From the NCBI GenBank assembly GCA_937949945.1, contig CALFEQ010000011.1:8737-72736 (forward strand): a stretch of DNA of 64,000 nt, given 5' to 3'. Below the pieces are notes generated by a model. The model saw only the letters and a program-made list of their open reading frames with translations, did no database searches and was not told where the DNA came from. Numbering within the stretch: position 1 is the first letter of the stretch; every line of letters starts with the position of its first letter. A program made the position numbers and the translations under genes. The DNA is from an uncultured Myxococcales bacterium. Lineage in GTDB: Bacteria; Myxococcota_A; Polyangia; Polyangiales; Polyangiaceae. This document shows, piece by piece, positions 32,811-40,000 of the stretch.

Positions 32811-33962
32811 CTAGGAATTTTTTAGTCGTTCTGCGACGAAGAGCTTCCGGACACGGATATCGAACCAGTAGTACTGGAGGCCGAGGCTCGCCAGCATGTG
32901 GAAAGGCAACTTCAATACCATGTTGAACTTCGTCCAGAACTTCTCGTCATTGAAGTTGCCTTTCTCGTCGAGGTGCGACGGGAGAACCTTGTTGTTGATC
33001 GCGTACAAGCCGCACGCGATGGTCATGAGCTGGTACTTGTCGAGGAGGTAGCGGTCCGGGGCCGCGATCTTCCCACGCTCCTCCATGAGCAGGCGCTTCA
33101 GCGCGAGCTCCTCTTCGCCGGTCATCGACTGGAGCTCGGGCTCGTACTGCCCGGGGCGCACCGGGATACGCTGCGTGACCCTCGAATTCATGATGAGCTC
33201 GCCGAGGTCGAGCGGCTTGAGGCGCTCCTCGATGATCTGACGCTGCTCGTCGTTGTTCAGGAGGTCCTTCATCATCAACTCGCGGAACGAGTTGAAGTCG
33301 AAGTCGTCCATGTTCTTGAGTGCTTCTTCAGCAGCGCTCCGCTGCTCGGCGGTGACGGGCTCGGTCCCGCCGGCGAGGCCCGCGGCGGCTCCGGCCGGTC
33401 CTTCCGCCGCCGCGCGCTCGGCCGCGGCCTCGCCGCTCTCTGCTGCCTTTCGCTGCTCGTTGAAGCTCTGAAGCGCCTTCAGCCCCTCGACCGTCTGCGG
33501 CTTCAACCCGGGGCGGCCGGTGGAGAGCTGCTGCGGGGCGATGAACTGGCCGTTCCGGATGACGCCGTACTTGAACGCGAGGTGCGGCTGGTTCACGGCG
33601 TACATCGAGCCATGACCCTCCTGGTACATCGGGTCCTGGCGCGCGGCCTCCGGGAGAAGGTCGGTCGTGAGGAGCCCCGGCGTCGGCGCAGGCGCGCCGG
33701 CGGGCTGAACGATGCTCGGCATCGGACCCTGGGACTCGGCGGCGCGATGGGCGATCGCCTGGTCGGCCATCGTCATCCCCGGCTGGTGGGGCATGTTGAG
33801 CGGCGGAATCGGTGGCGTCGGCGCGCCGCCGCGCGGGGCGCCTCCCATCCGCTCTTTCATCTGCTGGGCGTACGCCGCTGCCGCGGGGTTGCGCGCGGCG
33901 ACCGTGGGGTCGACGAACGGCCCTGAGGGCAGTGTGATTTCGGACTTGTCCCCTCGCTTCAA
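32811..33962 (-). CDS. Putative tail-assembly or baseplate-region protein
   Basis: The protein has 383 residues from TTG 33962, chosen because AGGAGG precedes it and because the GTG at 33992 lies inside a strong hairpin. Residues 1-110 are Pro/Ala-rich. Residues 150-230 are Ala/Glu-rich and probably disordered. The C-terminal 160 residues are a compact helical domain (FRELMMKDLLNNDEQRQIIE, LLDKYQLMTIACGLYAINNK) like proteins found beside tail genes of other phages. A role in tail or baseplate assembly is inference. Confidence 0.6.
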   Translation of the reverse strand: MKRGDKSEITLPSGPFVDPTVAARNPAAAAYAQQMKERMGGAPRGGAPTPPIPPLNMPHQPGMTMADQAIAHRAAESQGPMPSIVQPAGAPAPTPGLLTTDLLPEAARQDPMYQEGHGSMYAVNQPHLAFKYGVIRNGQFIAPQQLSTGRPGLKPQTVEGLKALQSFNEQRKAAESGEAAAERAAAEGPAGAAAGLAGGTEPVTAEQRSAAEEALKNMDDFDFNSFRELMMKDLLNNDEQRQIIEERLKPLDLGELIMNSRVTQRIPVRPGQYEPELQSMTGEEELALKRLLMEERGKIAAPDRYLLDKYQLMTIACGLYAINNKVLPSHLDEKGNFNDEKFWTKFNMVLKLPFHMLASLGLQYYWFDIRVRKLFVAERLKNS

Positions 33963-33976
33963 GATGCCTCCTGCTA

Positions 33977-34005
33977 GGCGTACACCGTACACACGGTTGT
34001 ACGCC
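33977..34005 (-). promoter_or_regulatory. Leader hairpin before the 383-residue gene
   Basis: GGCGTACACCGT pairs with ACGG-T-TGTACGCC, a 12 bp stem with one bulged base and an ACAC loop, directly upstream of an AGGAGG ribosome site on the minus strand. It may be a terminator for the gene before or a translational control element. Confidence 0.45.
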
Positions 34006-34035
34006 TTGTTGTGGTGTTCCGGGAAGACCCCCGGG

Positions 34036-34509
34036 CTAAAAAGAAGAACGACGAGTCTCCTCCCGGAAGAGCCGGGAGAAGATCTCGTCAGGGGTAAGGC
34101 TCGCCGGTCGCTCGAGGATGTGGGCGAGTACTACCTTCGTCACCCGCGGCGGCGGGACGAAGAGACGCGCCGGGGTGGCGACCGCGAGGGAGTAGACGTC
34201 CGGCGGGTTCTCGCCGACGGCGACGACGACGTTGTCGAAGAGGTCGCGGAGCGACGCCCCCTGGAGCAGAAAGAGCGCGGCGGCGTGCGAGAGGTGGAAG
34301 TCGAGGAGCTCGAGGCGAAGCGCTGCGAAGTCCTCGGTCTCGAACCTCTCGAGCGCTCCCCCGAGGCGGCCGGAGCCGACGGGCTGCGCCCAGCCAGCCT
34401 TGTGAACGAAGACGCGGGCTACTTCTCCGGCACGCGCCGAAAACCCTTGGGCTTCGGGGGCGGCGGGGGCGGGGGAGCCGAGACCACTTTCATCGAGTAA
34501 CGCTTGCAT
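34036..34509 (-). CDS. Unknown protein
   Basis: The protein has 157 residues from ATG 34509 with AAGG upstream; GTG 34518 is an alternative. The N-terminal 30 residues overlap the previous gene. A helical middle (LRLELLDFHLSHAAALFLLQG) is followed by strands at DNVVVAVGENPPDVYSLAV and a helical end. No family recognised. Confidence 0.65.
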   Translation of the reverse strand: MQALLDESGLGSPAPAAPEAQGFSARAGEVARVFVHKAGWAQPVGSGRLGGALERFETEDFAALRLELLDFHLSHAAALFLLQGASLRDLFDNVVVAVGENPPDVYSLAVATPARLFVPPPRVTKVVLAHILERPASLTPDEIFSRLFREETRRSSF

Positions 34510-34658
34510 CGGGGGCACCTTCCTCGAGCAGGTTCGCTCGGGTCCGCCGGGACGACCTGACCGACCTCCAAGCGAACACCGAGATTCATCTGCGTCTTAG
34601 CGGTCGCGCCGCAGAAGGTGCACTCGATTCCGTAACTAGCTGCCAGAGCGTCGTGCAT
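34419..34658 (-). CDS. Small zinc-ribbon protein with poly-Pro tail
   Basis: The protein has 79 residues. CTFC near 13 and CPRC near 48 make a four-Cys zinc ribbon. A run of seven prolines precedes a basic end (KPKGFRRVPEK). It overlaps both neighbours. Likely a nucleic-acid or protein adaptor. Confidence 0.65.
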   Translation of the reverse strand: MHDALAASYGIECTFCGATAKTQMNLGVRLEVGQVVPADPSEPARGRCPRCKRYSMKVVSAPPPPPPPKPKGFRRVPEK

Positions 34659-34947
34659 CTGCTTCGCGATCCTTCTTCTCCGAGAACTGCAGGATCATCC
34701 GGAGCAGCTCGTCCTTGGGGACTTCGCGCTCCTGCGTGTGCTCGAAGTGAAGCTTCCCTTCTATCAGAGCGACCCGAATCGTCTCCTTCGTCAGGAGAAG
34801 AAGCCGTCGCAGTTCTCCCTCCAGACGATGAAACAGCCGGTCGGCCATCTCGTAGCAGATACTGCAGACGAAGACCTCGGCGAACACCTTGGCGTCGCTC
34901 TCGGGGGTGGGCTTCTTGCAGTTCAAGCACGGGAGGCCGTCGCTCAT
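34636..34947 (-). CDS. Zinc-finger protein with helical body
   Basis: The protein has 103 residues. CLNC at 7-10 and CSIC near 28-31 form a treble-clef or zinc-ribbon start, followed by a long helix (EMADRLFHRLEGELRRLLLL) and a basic, charged C-terminus. Its stop lies 23 bases inside the next gene. Confidence 0.7.
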   Translation of the reverse strand: MSDGLPCLNCKKPTPESDAKVFAEVFVCSICYEMADRLFHRLEGELRRLLLLTKETIRVALIEGKLHFEHTQEREVPKDELLRMILQFSEKKDREADARRSGS

Positions 34948-35324
34948 GTTCGACTCCAGGAGTGAAGGGGCTCGGGCGAAGCGGCCTTCACGTTCTCATA
35001 GATGCGCATCTTCTCGATGATGCGCGCCGGGAGGATGAGGCAGGCGCCCGAGGCGTTCACCAGCGTGATCTTGTCGATGGCCAACGGCATCGCTCGAAGA
35101 AGTCCCAGCGCCTGCTGGGCGTCCATGTCCGGGAACACGTACTCCGCGTGGAGCGTGGTCTCGAAGACGACGTCGAGGAGCTGGCCTTTCACGACCTTCT
35201 CCTCGGGGCCTTTCTCTACGGTCTGCGTCACGTCTTCTTCTTTCACAAGGGGGCCTGCCGGAGGTACTCCCGCTGTCCCAGCGGCTTGGTCCGCTACCTT
35301 CTTGCGTTCGTCGTCGATGTTCAC
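34944..35324 (-). CDS. Unknown protein
   Basis: The protein has 126 residues. The N-terminal 45 residues are polar and Pro-rich; the rest is alpha/beta (VVKGQLLDVVFETTLHAEYVF, ASGACLILPARIIEKMRIYE). The start overlaps the previous stop as ATGA. No family recognised. Confidence 0.7.
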   Translation of the reverse strand: MNIDDERKKVADQAAGTAGVPPAGPLVKEEDVTQTVEKGPEEKVVKGQLLDVVFETTLHAEYVFPDMDAQQALGLLRAMPLAIDKITLVNASGACLILPARIIEKMRIYENVKAASPEPLHSWSRT

Positions 35325-35698
35325 GTCACGAAGAACTTATCGATCTGCGTCCAGCCCACGATCCCAGCGGGGTCGCGCGTGACGAGGATCTGGTGGGGAT
35401 TCTTTGCCTTCTTCGAGAGCGCTTTGAGGACGTCGGCCTTCGCCACCGGCCGGTCGGTGCGCTCGATGAAGAGGCGCAGCTCCGGCGGCCACTTCTCGGG
35501 GAACTTCATGCCCGGCGGGATGGGCGAATCGAGCTCCTGCCACTGCACGAGGAGCACGTAGCGCGTGACGTTGTTGTTGGCGTCGATGTCCGCGAGGAAT
35601 GCCTCGAGGGTCCGAGCTTGCTCCGCGTTCGCGACGCCGACGCGCGCGAGCGCGATGAGTGCCATGTACTGCTCGGACGACATCTTCACTTCGCTCAT
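35321..35698 (-). CDS. Unknown protein
   Basis: The protein has 125 residues. A helical N-terminus (SSEQYMALIALARVGVANAE) is followed by strands (VTRYVLLVQW) and a charged end (VLKALSKKAKN, IVGWTQIDKFF). Its ATG overlaps the dNMP kinase stop, so it is probably co-translated with it. Confidence 0.7.
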   Translation of the reverse strand: MSEVKMSSEQYMALIALARVGVANAEQARTLEAFLADIDANNNVTRYVLLVQWQELDSPIPPGMKFPEKWPPELRLFIERTDRPVAKADVLKALSKKAKNPHQILVTRDPAGIVGWTQIDKFFVT

Positions 35699-36744
35699 GG
35701 CTTGATCCTCTTGAAGGGTGGGACGCCCTTCTGGTCATCGACCTCCCGCTGCCTCTCTTCTAGCAGATCACTGCGGGGCGCCTGGCTCGCGTTCTCCTTT
35801 GGAAGTGCCTGCACACCCTCCTGCTCGGCGAGAACAGGGGTGAGTGGTACTCCCACGACTTCCGGCGTGTTCGCCATGACGTCGACTTCATCCTGCACCA
35901 CGGCGGCGATGGAGTCGACCTGGGCCTTCACCATGTTGTAGGTCACGGGCTTGGTGCTCTCCCGCGGAGGTGTAGGAATTCCCGCGGGCATCTCGGCGGA
36001 GCCGACGTCACGCTGGGCCGCCTGGAACTGCGAGAGGAAGCCGTGGGTGACGGTGACGAGGTCTTCGAGCGATCCGTCGTTGTGGAGAATGAAGTCGAAG
36101 AGCTCATCGGAGATGCCGTCCTGTTCGGTCTCCGAGCGATGAAGTGCCTCGTTGCCCTGAAGGCGCCAAGCCTCGCGCGACGTCTCTTTGGTCACCGTGC
36201 CCTCCGGCGCAGCGGTGAAGCGCGCGGCGACGGGGCGGTAGACGCGTACGAGCTTCGCGCCGTGCTTCTTCAGACCCTCCACCTCGTTGAGGAAGCGCAC
36301 GTCCGAGATGACGACGCCCTTGATCTCTTCGGGGTCGCCCACCCGCCAGGGTCGAATACCGAAGCGCGCGTCGTAGAAGATCGGAGCACCCTTCACGAGC
36401 AGGCGCTTCGCGACACGCATCGCGTACTCGACCCAGATGTCGGGGTAGCAGTCACGCCCCCACTCGGTGCCGAGCTTCTGGAGCGCGTAACGAGGCGAGA
36501 GGAAGTCGGAGACCTGGTCGCCGTTCTCGTCCATGAAGCTGTGGCGGAGGTAACGGAAGTCGGGCTCGTTCCGCTTCTCGCTCGGCCCCCAAAGCTGCTC
36601 CGTCGTGAACTCGAAGATGTCCTGGCAGAACCGCTTCAGGGGGTCTGCGAGCGCCACCTTCACGAATCCGTGGTCCCTGACCAGAATGTCCGCGATGGTG
36701 TCCTTTCCGCTGCCAGCTTTTCCGCAAATTCCGATGATGAGCAT
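35695..36744 (-). CDS. Deoxynucleoside monophosphate kinase, P-loop family
   Basis: The protein has 349 residues from ATG 36744 with AGGAG seven bases upstream; the TTG at 36750 is less likely. The Walker A loop G8-K-A-G-S-G-K-D-T16 follows the strand LIIGIC. Further motifs fit T4 gp1-type dNMP kinases: LADPLKRFCQDIF, QKLGTEWGRDCYPDIWVEY and VVISDVRFLNEVEGLKKHG. They phosphorylate deoxynucleoside monophosphates to supply phage DNA synthesis. The C-terminal 120 residues, after LHNDGSLEDL, look disordered and are extra relative to the usual length. Confidence 0.85.
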   Translation of the reverse strand: MLIIGICGKAGSGKDTIADILVRDHGFVKVALADPLKRFCQDIFEFTTEQLWGPSEKRNEPDFRYLRHSFMDENGDQVSDFLSPRYALQKLGTEWGRDCYPDIWVEYAMRVAKRLLVKGAPIFYDARFGIRPWRVGDPEEIKGVVISDVRFLNEVEGLKKHGAKLVRVYRPVAARFTAAPEGTVTKETSREAWRLQGNEALHRSETEQDGISDELFDFILHNDGSLEDLVTVTHGFLSQFQAAQRDVGSAEMPAGIPTPPRESTKPVTYNMVKAQVDSIAAVVQDEVDVMANTPEVVGVPLTPVLAEQEGVQALPKENASQAPRSDLLEERQREVDDQKGVPPFKRIKP

Positions 36745-36768
36745 CTTCAATCTCCTGAGCGTAGAACT

Positions 36769-36921
36769 TCACGTCATGAGTGCCTCGATCATTCCGCTCA
36801 TCATCCCCCGGCGGCACGACCGGTCGAGCGCCTCGATGTAGGGGATGACGTCGAAGGAGACGCCGGCAACAACGTGCTCTGACAAAGGGATCAGAGGACC
36901 CCACGAGCACTGAGGACACAT
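36769..36921 (-). CDS. Small Cys-containing protein
   Basis: A 50-codon frame with good third-position bias. It starts MCPQCSW, a single C-x-x-C, then VVAGVSFDVIPYIEALDRSC. It overlaps the previous gene by 31 bases and precedes the kinase by 24 bases. Weak ribosome site. It could be a partner of the small zinc proteins nearby. Confidence 0.5.
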   Translation of the reverse strand: MCPQCSWGPLIPLSEHVVAGVSFDVIPYIEALDRSCRRGMMSGMIEALMT

Positions 36922-37199
36922 CGGACAAGATCCCGCGCGTGATCGCAAGGGCGCTTTTCCACAACCCACGCCGAGGGAGGAAGCGAAAACGTTCGGCCAA
37001 AGCAGAACTCACGGGTGTACTCTCTTGTGAAAGACCCTTCCGATGAATCGCGATTCTTCCACCGCACCACGATGGCGAACTCGCCGCCGGTTCGAGGTAT
37101 GAACTCGACGCTGCCGTGCGTCGCGCGGGCTATGAATGATTGCCAGCCGCGGAGCTGATGCTGGAGAGCTTGCAGTCGTTGTTCGGGTGAGGTCATCAT
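36891..37199 (-). CDS. Unknown small protein
   Basis: The protein has 102 residues. Helical start (EQRLQALQHQLRGWQSFIAR), beta middle (GEFAIVVRWKNRD) and Cys at 66 and 94. It is transcribed divergently from the plus-strand gene that begins six bases away. Confidence 0.6.
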   Translation of the reverse strand: MMTSPEQRLQALQHQLRGWQSFIARATHGSVEFIPRTGGEFAIVVRWKNRDSSEGSFTREYTREFCFGRTFSLPPSAWVVEKRPCDHARDLVRCVLSARGVL

Positions 37200-37205
37200 G
37201 TCCTC

Positions 37206-37649
37206 GTGGAACTACGCGAGTACATCGTCAGCGAGAAGTTCATCTGGGACGACCTCATCACGAAAGGTGAAGAGGCAGTCAGGAAGGTACGCGAGCAGTG
37301 GCGGCGCACCAAGACGATGCCTCGGATGCTCATCGCCTGGCCCTCGCAGTTCCTCAAGGGTTCCGACGGCTCAATCATCACCGACGTCGTGAGCTTCGCG
37401 ATCCCCGATGGGGTCCCGACCTTCAAGGCAGCCGTCGAGCTCGCACGTGAGGCGAAGGCCTATGCGCTGCTGCTCGTCGAACGCGAAGGGGACAAGGTGA
37501 AGGTCGTCCTCGAGTCCCACCACGGGACGCGGAGTTGGGTGATGCCCATCCGCCGCCACGGCGACGTCGACGTGCTGGAAAAAGAAGAGGCCGCCACCGA
37601 CAAGGATTCGATCGGCGTTCTCTGGAGGCCCCATGGGTCAACCTCGTAG
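37206..37649 (+). CDS. Unknown alpha/beta protein
   Basis: The protein has 147 residues from GTG 37206. Strand/helix pattern: MLIAWPSQFLKG, IITDVVSFAIPDGVPTFKAA, AYALLLVEREGDKVKVVLES. The final residues are polar. No close ribosome site and no promoter space, because a divergent gene starts six bases upstream. Its 3' end overlaps the endonuclease VII-like frame by 12 bases. Confidence 0.6.
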   Translation: MELREYIVSEKFIWDDLITKGEEAVRKVREQWRRTKTMPRMLIAWPSQFLKGSDGSIITDVVSFAIPDGVPTFKAAVELAREAKAYALLLVEREGDKVKVVLESHHGTRSWVMPIRRHGDVDVLEKEEAATDKDSIGVLWRPHGSTS

Positions 37650-37835
37650 GTGGCCGACAGCTTGTTGCAAACGATCGATGCTGTCCTGAAAGAGGCCGAG
37701 GCCCTTGTTGCACCCAAAACACAAAAGACCACGTACCTTTCCGGTAACGTGGTCATGGTCGACGTGCAGCTTCTTCGGCTCTCCGCAGATCGCGCAGAGA
37801 CCTTCTGGTCGTTTTCTTCGGACCAGACAAGCGAG
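37638..37835 (-). pseudogene. Endonuclease VII-like HNH nuclease, 5' end broken
   Basis: The frame 37835-37638 contains LCAICGEPKKLHVDHDHVTG followed by KVRGLLCFGCNKGLGLFQ and ends DRLQQAVGHLRG. This is the zinc-binding C-x-x-C pairs plus HVDHDH catalytic signature of T4 endonuclease VII (gp49) family enzymes, which cut branched DNA. The frame has no start codon and meets TAG at 37836-37838. A neighbouring frame offers TTG with GAGG upstream giving MSGPKKTTRRSL, and would join if two bases were added at the TCTC run near 37801. It is therefore either a frameshifted gene or a relic. Confidence 0.6.
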
Positions 37836-37936
37836 CTACCTCGGGGCTACGCCCGGAATGCCCGTGAGTGCCAGCGTGCTGGGGCGGCGGATTAGTCCAC
37901 CCGCTGCCAAGAGAAGAAGCCCGCGCCTTTGCGATG

Positions 37937-37967
37937 GACACCGCCAGAGATTACCTCTGGCGGTGTC
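37937..37967 (-). terminator. Hairpin after the H1-like gene
   Basis: GACACCGCCAGAG and CTCTGGCGGTGTC form a perfect 13 bp stem with a 5-base loop, 21 bases after the stop of the Lys/Ala-rich gene. No U tract on either side, so termination is likely but not certain. The 37839-37988 gap otherwise shows no clear gene. Confidence 0.5.
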
Positions 37968-37988
37968 ATCAGCAACTGGTCTAGCCGA

Positions 37989-38687
37989 TCAGCCGACCGC
38001 TTCCGCCGACGCGGCTCCCGGAACGCTGCCCTTGAACAGCGACTCCGCGCGCGAGGGAACGACGCCGTGGTTCACGACGCCCTGGATGGGTGCCTGCGAC
38101 ACGCTCTCGGCCGACCCGATCGTCTTCGTGATGTTGTTCACGACCTGGCGGAAGATGCCGACGGCGCCCGCGAGCGTGCCGCCCATCTCCTCGACCGCGC
38201 TGCCGAGGTCGGCCTCGGGGTACTGCTGCTTCGCTTGCGAAAGGACGGAGAGCGCGGCTCCGACGTTCTGGATCGTCTTCTCCGCGATCTTCATCTGCGT
38301 GGCGACCGAGTCGATGTTCTCGAGGTCGATCGGACCAATCTGCGGGATGACACCGACCGCCTGAGCCTCGGCGACGGGGGCAGCGATGCGCGCGCTGGCC
38401 GCCTTCTTGGCCGAGCTCTTCTTCTTCTTCTTCTTCTTGGGCGCCGCCGGGACCTTCGCCGCGGCAGCCTTCTTCGGCGCAGCCGCGGTCTTCTTGGCCG
38501 CCGTCTTCTTGGGAGACGCAGGCGCCAAACCGAAGTGCTCGTCGATCGCGGCGCGCGCCTTCTCCTTGTCCGCGTCGGAGAGGGTCGTCGCCTTACCGAC
38601 CGCTCGCCTGGCACCCGTCGCGTTCACGTACTTGTTGGCCTTGAGCGCCTCCTTGAACGAGGCGAGCGACAGCTTGTCGTAGCTCAT
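37989..38687 (-). CDS. Histone H1-like Lys/Ala-rich DNA-binding protein
   Basis: The protein has 232 residues with AAGGAG seven bases before the ATG. Residues 1-53 form a small helical domain. Residues 59-100 are SPKK and KKTAA-type repeats with a run of seven lysines, like the C-terminal tails of histone H1, bacterial Hc1 and AlgP-type proteins. Residues 110-232 are helical and not basic. The basic tail should bind DNA non-specifically. It may help compact phage or host DNA. A short hairpin (TGTGGC/GCCACA) lies in its leader. Confidence 0.7.
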   Translation of the reverse strand: MSYDKLSLASFKEALKANKYVNATGARRAVGKATTLSDADKEKARAAIDEHFGLAPASPKKTAAKKTAAAPKKAAAAKVPAAPKKKKKKKSSAKKAASARIAAPVAEAQAVGVIPQIGPIDLENIDSVATQMKIAEKTIQNVGAALSVLSQAKQQYPEADLGSAVEEMGGTLAGAVGIFRQVVNNITKTIGSAESVSQAPIQGVVNHGVVPSRAESLFKGSVPGAASAEAVG

Positions 38688-38902
38688 GTGATCTCCTTGT
38701 GGCCCTTCGCCACATGTCGTGCCTCTCTCGGAGGGGCAGTCTCTGTGTCAAAGGAGTAGAACGGAAGATGACTCAGTTCAAGTCCTTCTTCACCGACGGT
38801 GTCTTGTTGTAACCGTGACAGTCTGCACTGTCTAGTACTCCATCGAACGGATGAAGCAGATTCGCTAGACCGCGGAGGTGGACCGCGACTCTCCGTTCAC
38901 CT
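38688..38902. other. 215-base gap with short hairpins only
   Basis: No convincing gene. It contains TGTGGC-CCTTC-GCCACA near the H1-like start, a GACAGT-CTGC-ACTGTC hairpin at 38817-38832, a direct repeat GACCGCG spaced by 6 bases near 38870-38890, and a 14-codon frame at 38768-38812. I see no ATAAG element. It probably holds the promoter of the H1-like gene. Confidence 0.4.
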
Positions 38903-39301
38903 TCACGGGGTGTTTCTTCCCGCTCTCATCAGCCATTCCTCAGCCTCCTTGGCGGGAACCTCGAGGGTGCTCTCATCGAAGTCGAAGAGGACATCCTCGG
39001 GCCAGTCGAGTACCTCATCGCCGCGATACCAGATCTCCTGGCGTCCTCGGCTCTCTTCTTCCACACGCACGATCTGGGCCCCACCGAAGACGCGGGCGCA
39101 GCGACGCCCGCCAGGATCTTGGGCTTCGAACGCGAACCAGATGTAGTCCCCCGGCTCGGCCTTGAAGAGGGGAGCCGTCTTGGGAACGAAGACCTCTCCC
39201 TCGACACGGAACTTGTAGAAGAGGAACCAGCTCTTCGTGTCGCCGTCTCCTGCGGGAGCGGCGGCTATCGGGTTCATCACGTACAAGTGGTGCTTGGGCA
39301 T
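38903..39301 (-). CDS. Putative PUA/EVE-type small domain protein
   Basis: The protein has 132 residues from ATG 39301 with AGGAG seven bases upstream; a longer frame is rejected. Strands SWFLFYKFRV, GDYIWFAFEA, RVFGGAQIVRV and a DVLFDFDE end resemble the beta-barrel order of PUA/EVE/ASCH domains (GD-x-hWF, then G-x-A-x-I). Those domains bind modified bases or RNA. The match is by eye only. Confidence 0.55.
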   Translation of the reverse strand: MPKHHLYVMNPIAAAPAGDGDTKSWFLFYKFRVEGEVFVPKTAPLFKAEPGDYIWFAFEAQDPGGRRCARVFGGAQIVRVEEESRGRQEIWYRGDEVLDWPEDVLFDFDESTLEVPAKEAEEWLMRAGRNTP

Positions 39302-39374
39302 GTAGTTCTCCTGACTCGGTTCTTGTACCCGCGCTGTTCTCTTCTTTTCAAAGGCAAGCCTATCCTCGTGGGAG

Positions 39375-39512
39375 ATGAGAATCCTCCGAGAAAACATGAG
39401 CGGCGTCGACGTTGTGGCCTGGCAGAACTTCCTGCGAGGTCGCGGCTTCTACTGGGGTGGGCACTTCAGCGGCCGTCCCGACGGCGTGCACTTCGAGGTC
39501 GCACGCGTATGA
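39375..39512 (+). CDS. Short cell-wall-hydrolase-like fragment
   Basis: The frame has 45 codons. RENMSGVDVVAWQNFLRGRG resembles the start of a peptidoglycan-binding repeat, and YWGGHFSGRPDGVHFEVARV resembles the end of an M15-type peptidase where H-F-E carries a metal ligand and catalytic Glu. The intervening parts are absent. It overlaps the next gene as ATGA, so it may still be translated as a leader. Probably an endolysin relic produced by deletion. Confidence 0.5.
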   Translation: MRILRENMSGVDVVAWQNFLRGRGFYWGGHFSGRPDGVHFEVARV

Positions 39513-39997
39513 GCAGACGGTCGAACATCAGCCGGCGCCTGAAGATCCTCGACCACCTGATGCAGGCGCAGGTCCACCACAACAAGGCGATGCAGCTCCT
39601 TCTCGAGGACGGCGCGGAAGAAGAGCTCACGCTCTCGCCAACGCAACCGAGCATCCCGCCGGCGCCGCACGTGCCGCGACCAGCGACTTCGGAGGCCCCG
39701 CGGGAGCGCTTCCCGTCGCTCTCCGATCCGGTGGTCGACACGCTCACGACCTCCCTCGCGGTCCCCGAAGAGGTCAGGCGAGAGTCGGCAGCGCGCGAGC
39801 GCGCGATCAGCCGGCGACCAACGGCGTACCACCCGGCGTTCACGCGGGAGACCGCGCTCGTCGAGCTCAAGCGCGCGTGGGACGAGGCGACGAACGACAT
39901 GCAGCGCGCCCGCGTCGCGGCGAAGGCCAAGCAGCTCGTGGCTGCGAGCCTCCTCGACGAGGAAGACGTGAAGGAGTTCGAAGCGAAGTCGGGGTGA
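39509..39997 (+). CDS. Unknown helical protein
   Basis: The protein has 162 residues from ATG 39509. A basic start (MSRRSNISRRLKILDHLMQ), a Pro/Ser-rich middle and a helical C-terminus (ALVELKRAWDEATNDMQRAR, AAKAKQLVAASLLDEEDVKE). No family recognised. A longer frame from 39119 is rejected because it runs antisense through the PUA-like gene. Confidence 0.65.
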   Translation: MSRRSNISRRLKILDHLMQAQVHHNKAMQLLLEDGAEEELTLSPTQPSIPPAPHVPRPATSEAPRERFPSLSDPVVDTLTTSLAVPEEVRRESAARERAISRRPTAYHPAFTRETALVELKRAWDEATNDMQRARVAAKAKQLVAASLLDEEDVKEFEAKSG

Positions 39998-40000
39998 TCG

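Noticed and set aside
37650..37895. 81-codon plus-strand frame
   Set aside because: It lies exactly antisense to the endonuclease VII signature, which is far more informative.
38768..38812. 14-codon frame (MTQFKSFFTDGVLL) with AAAGGAG upstream
   Set aside because: Spacing to the ribosome site is long, no coupling to neighbours and too short to support.
38815..38900. Possible tRNA-like folding
   Set aside because: Short hairpins exist but no acceptor, anticodon and T-arm combination could be assembled.
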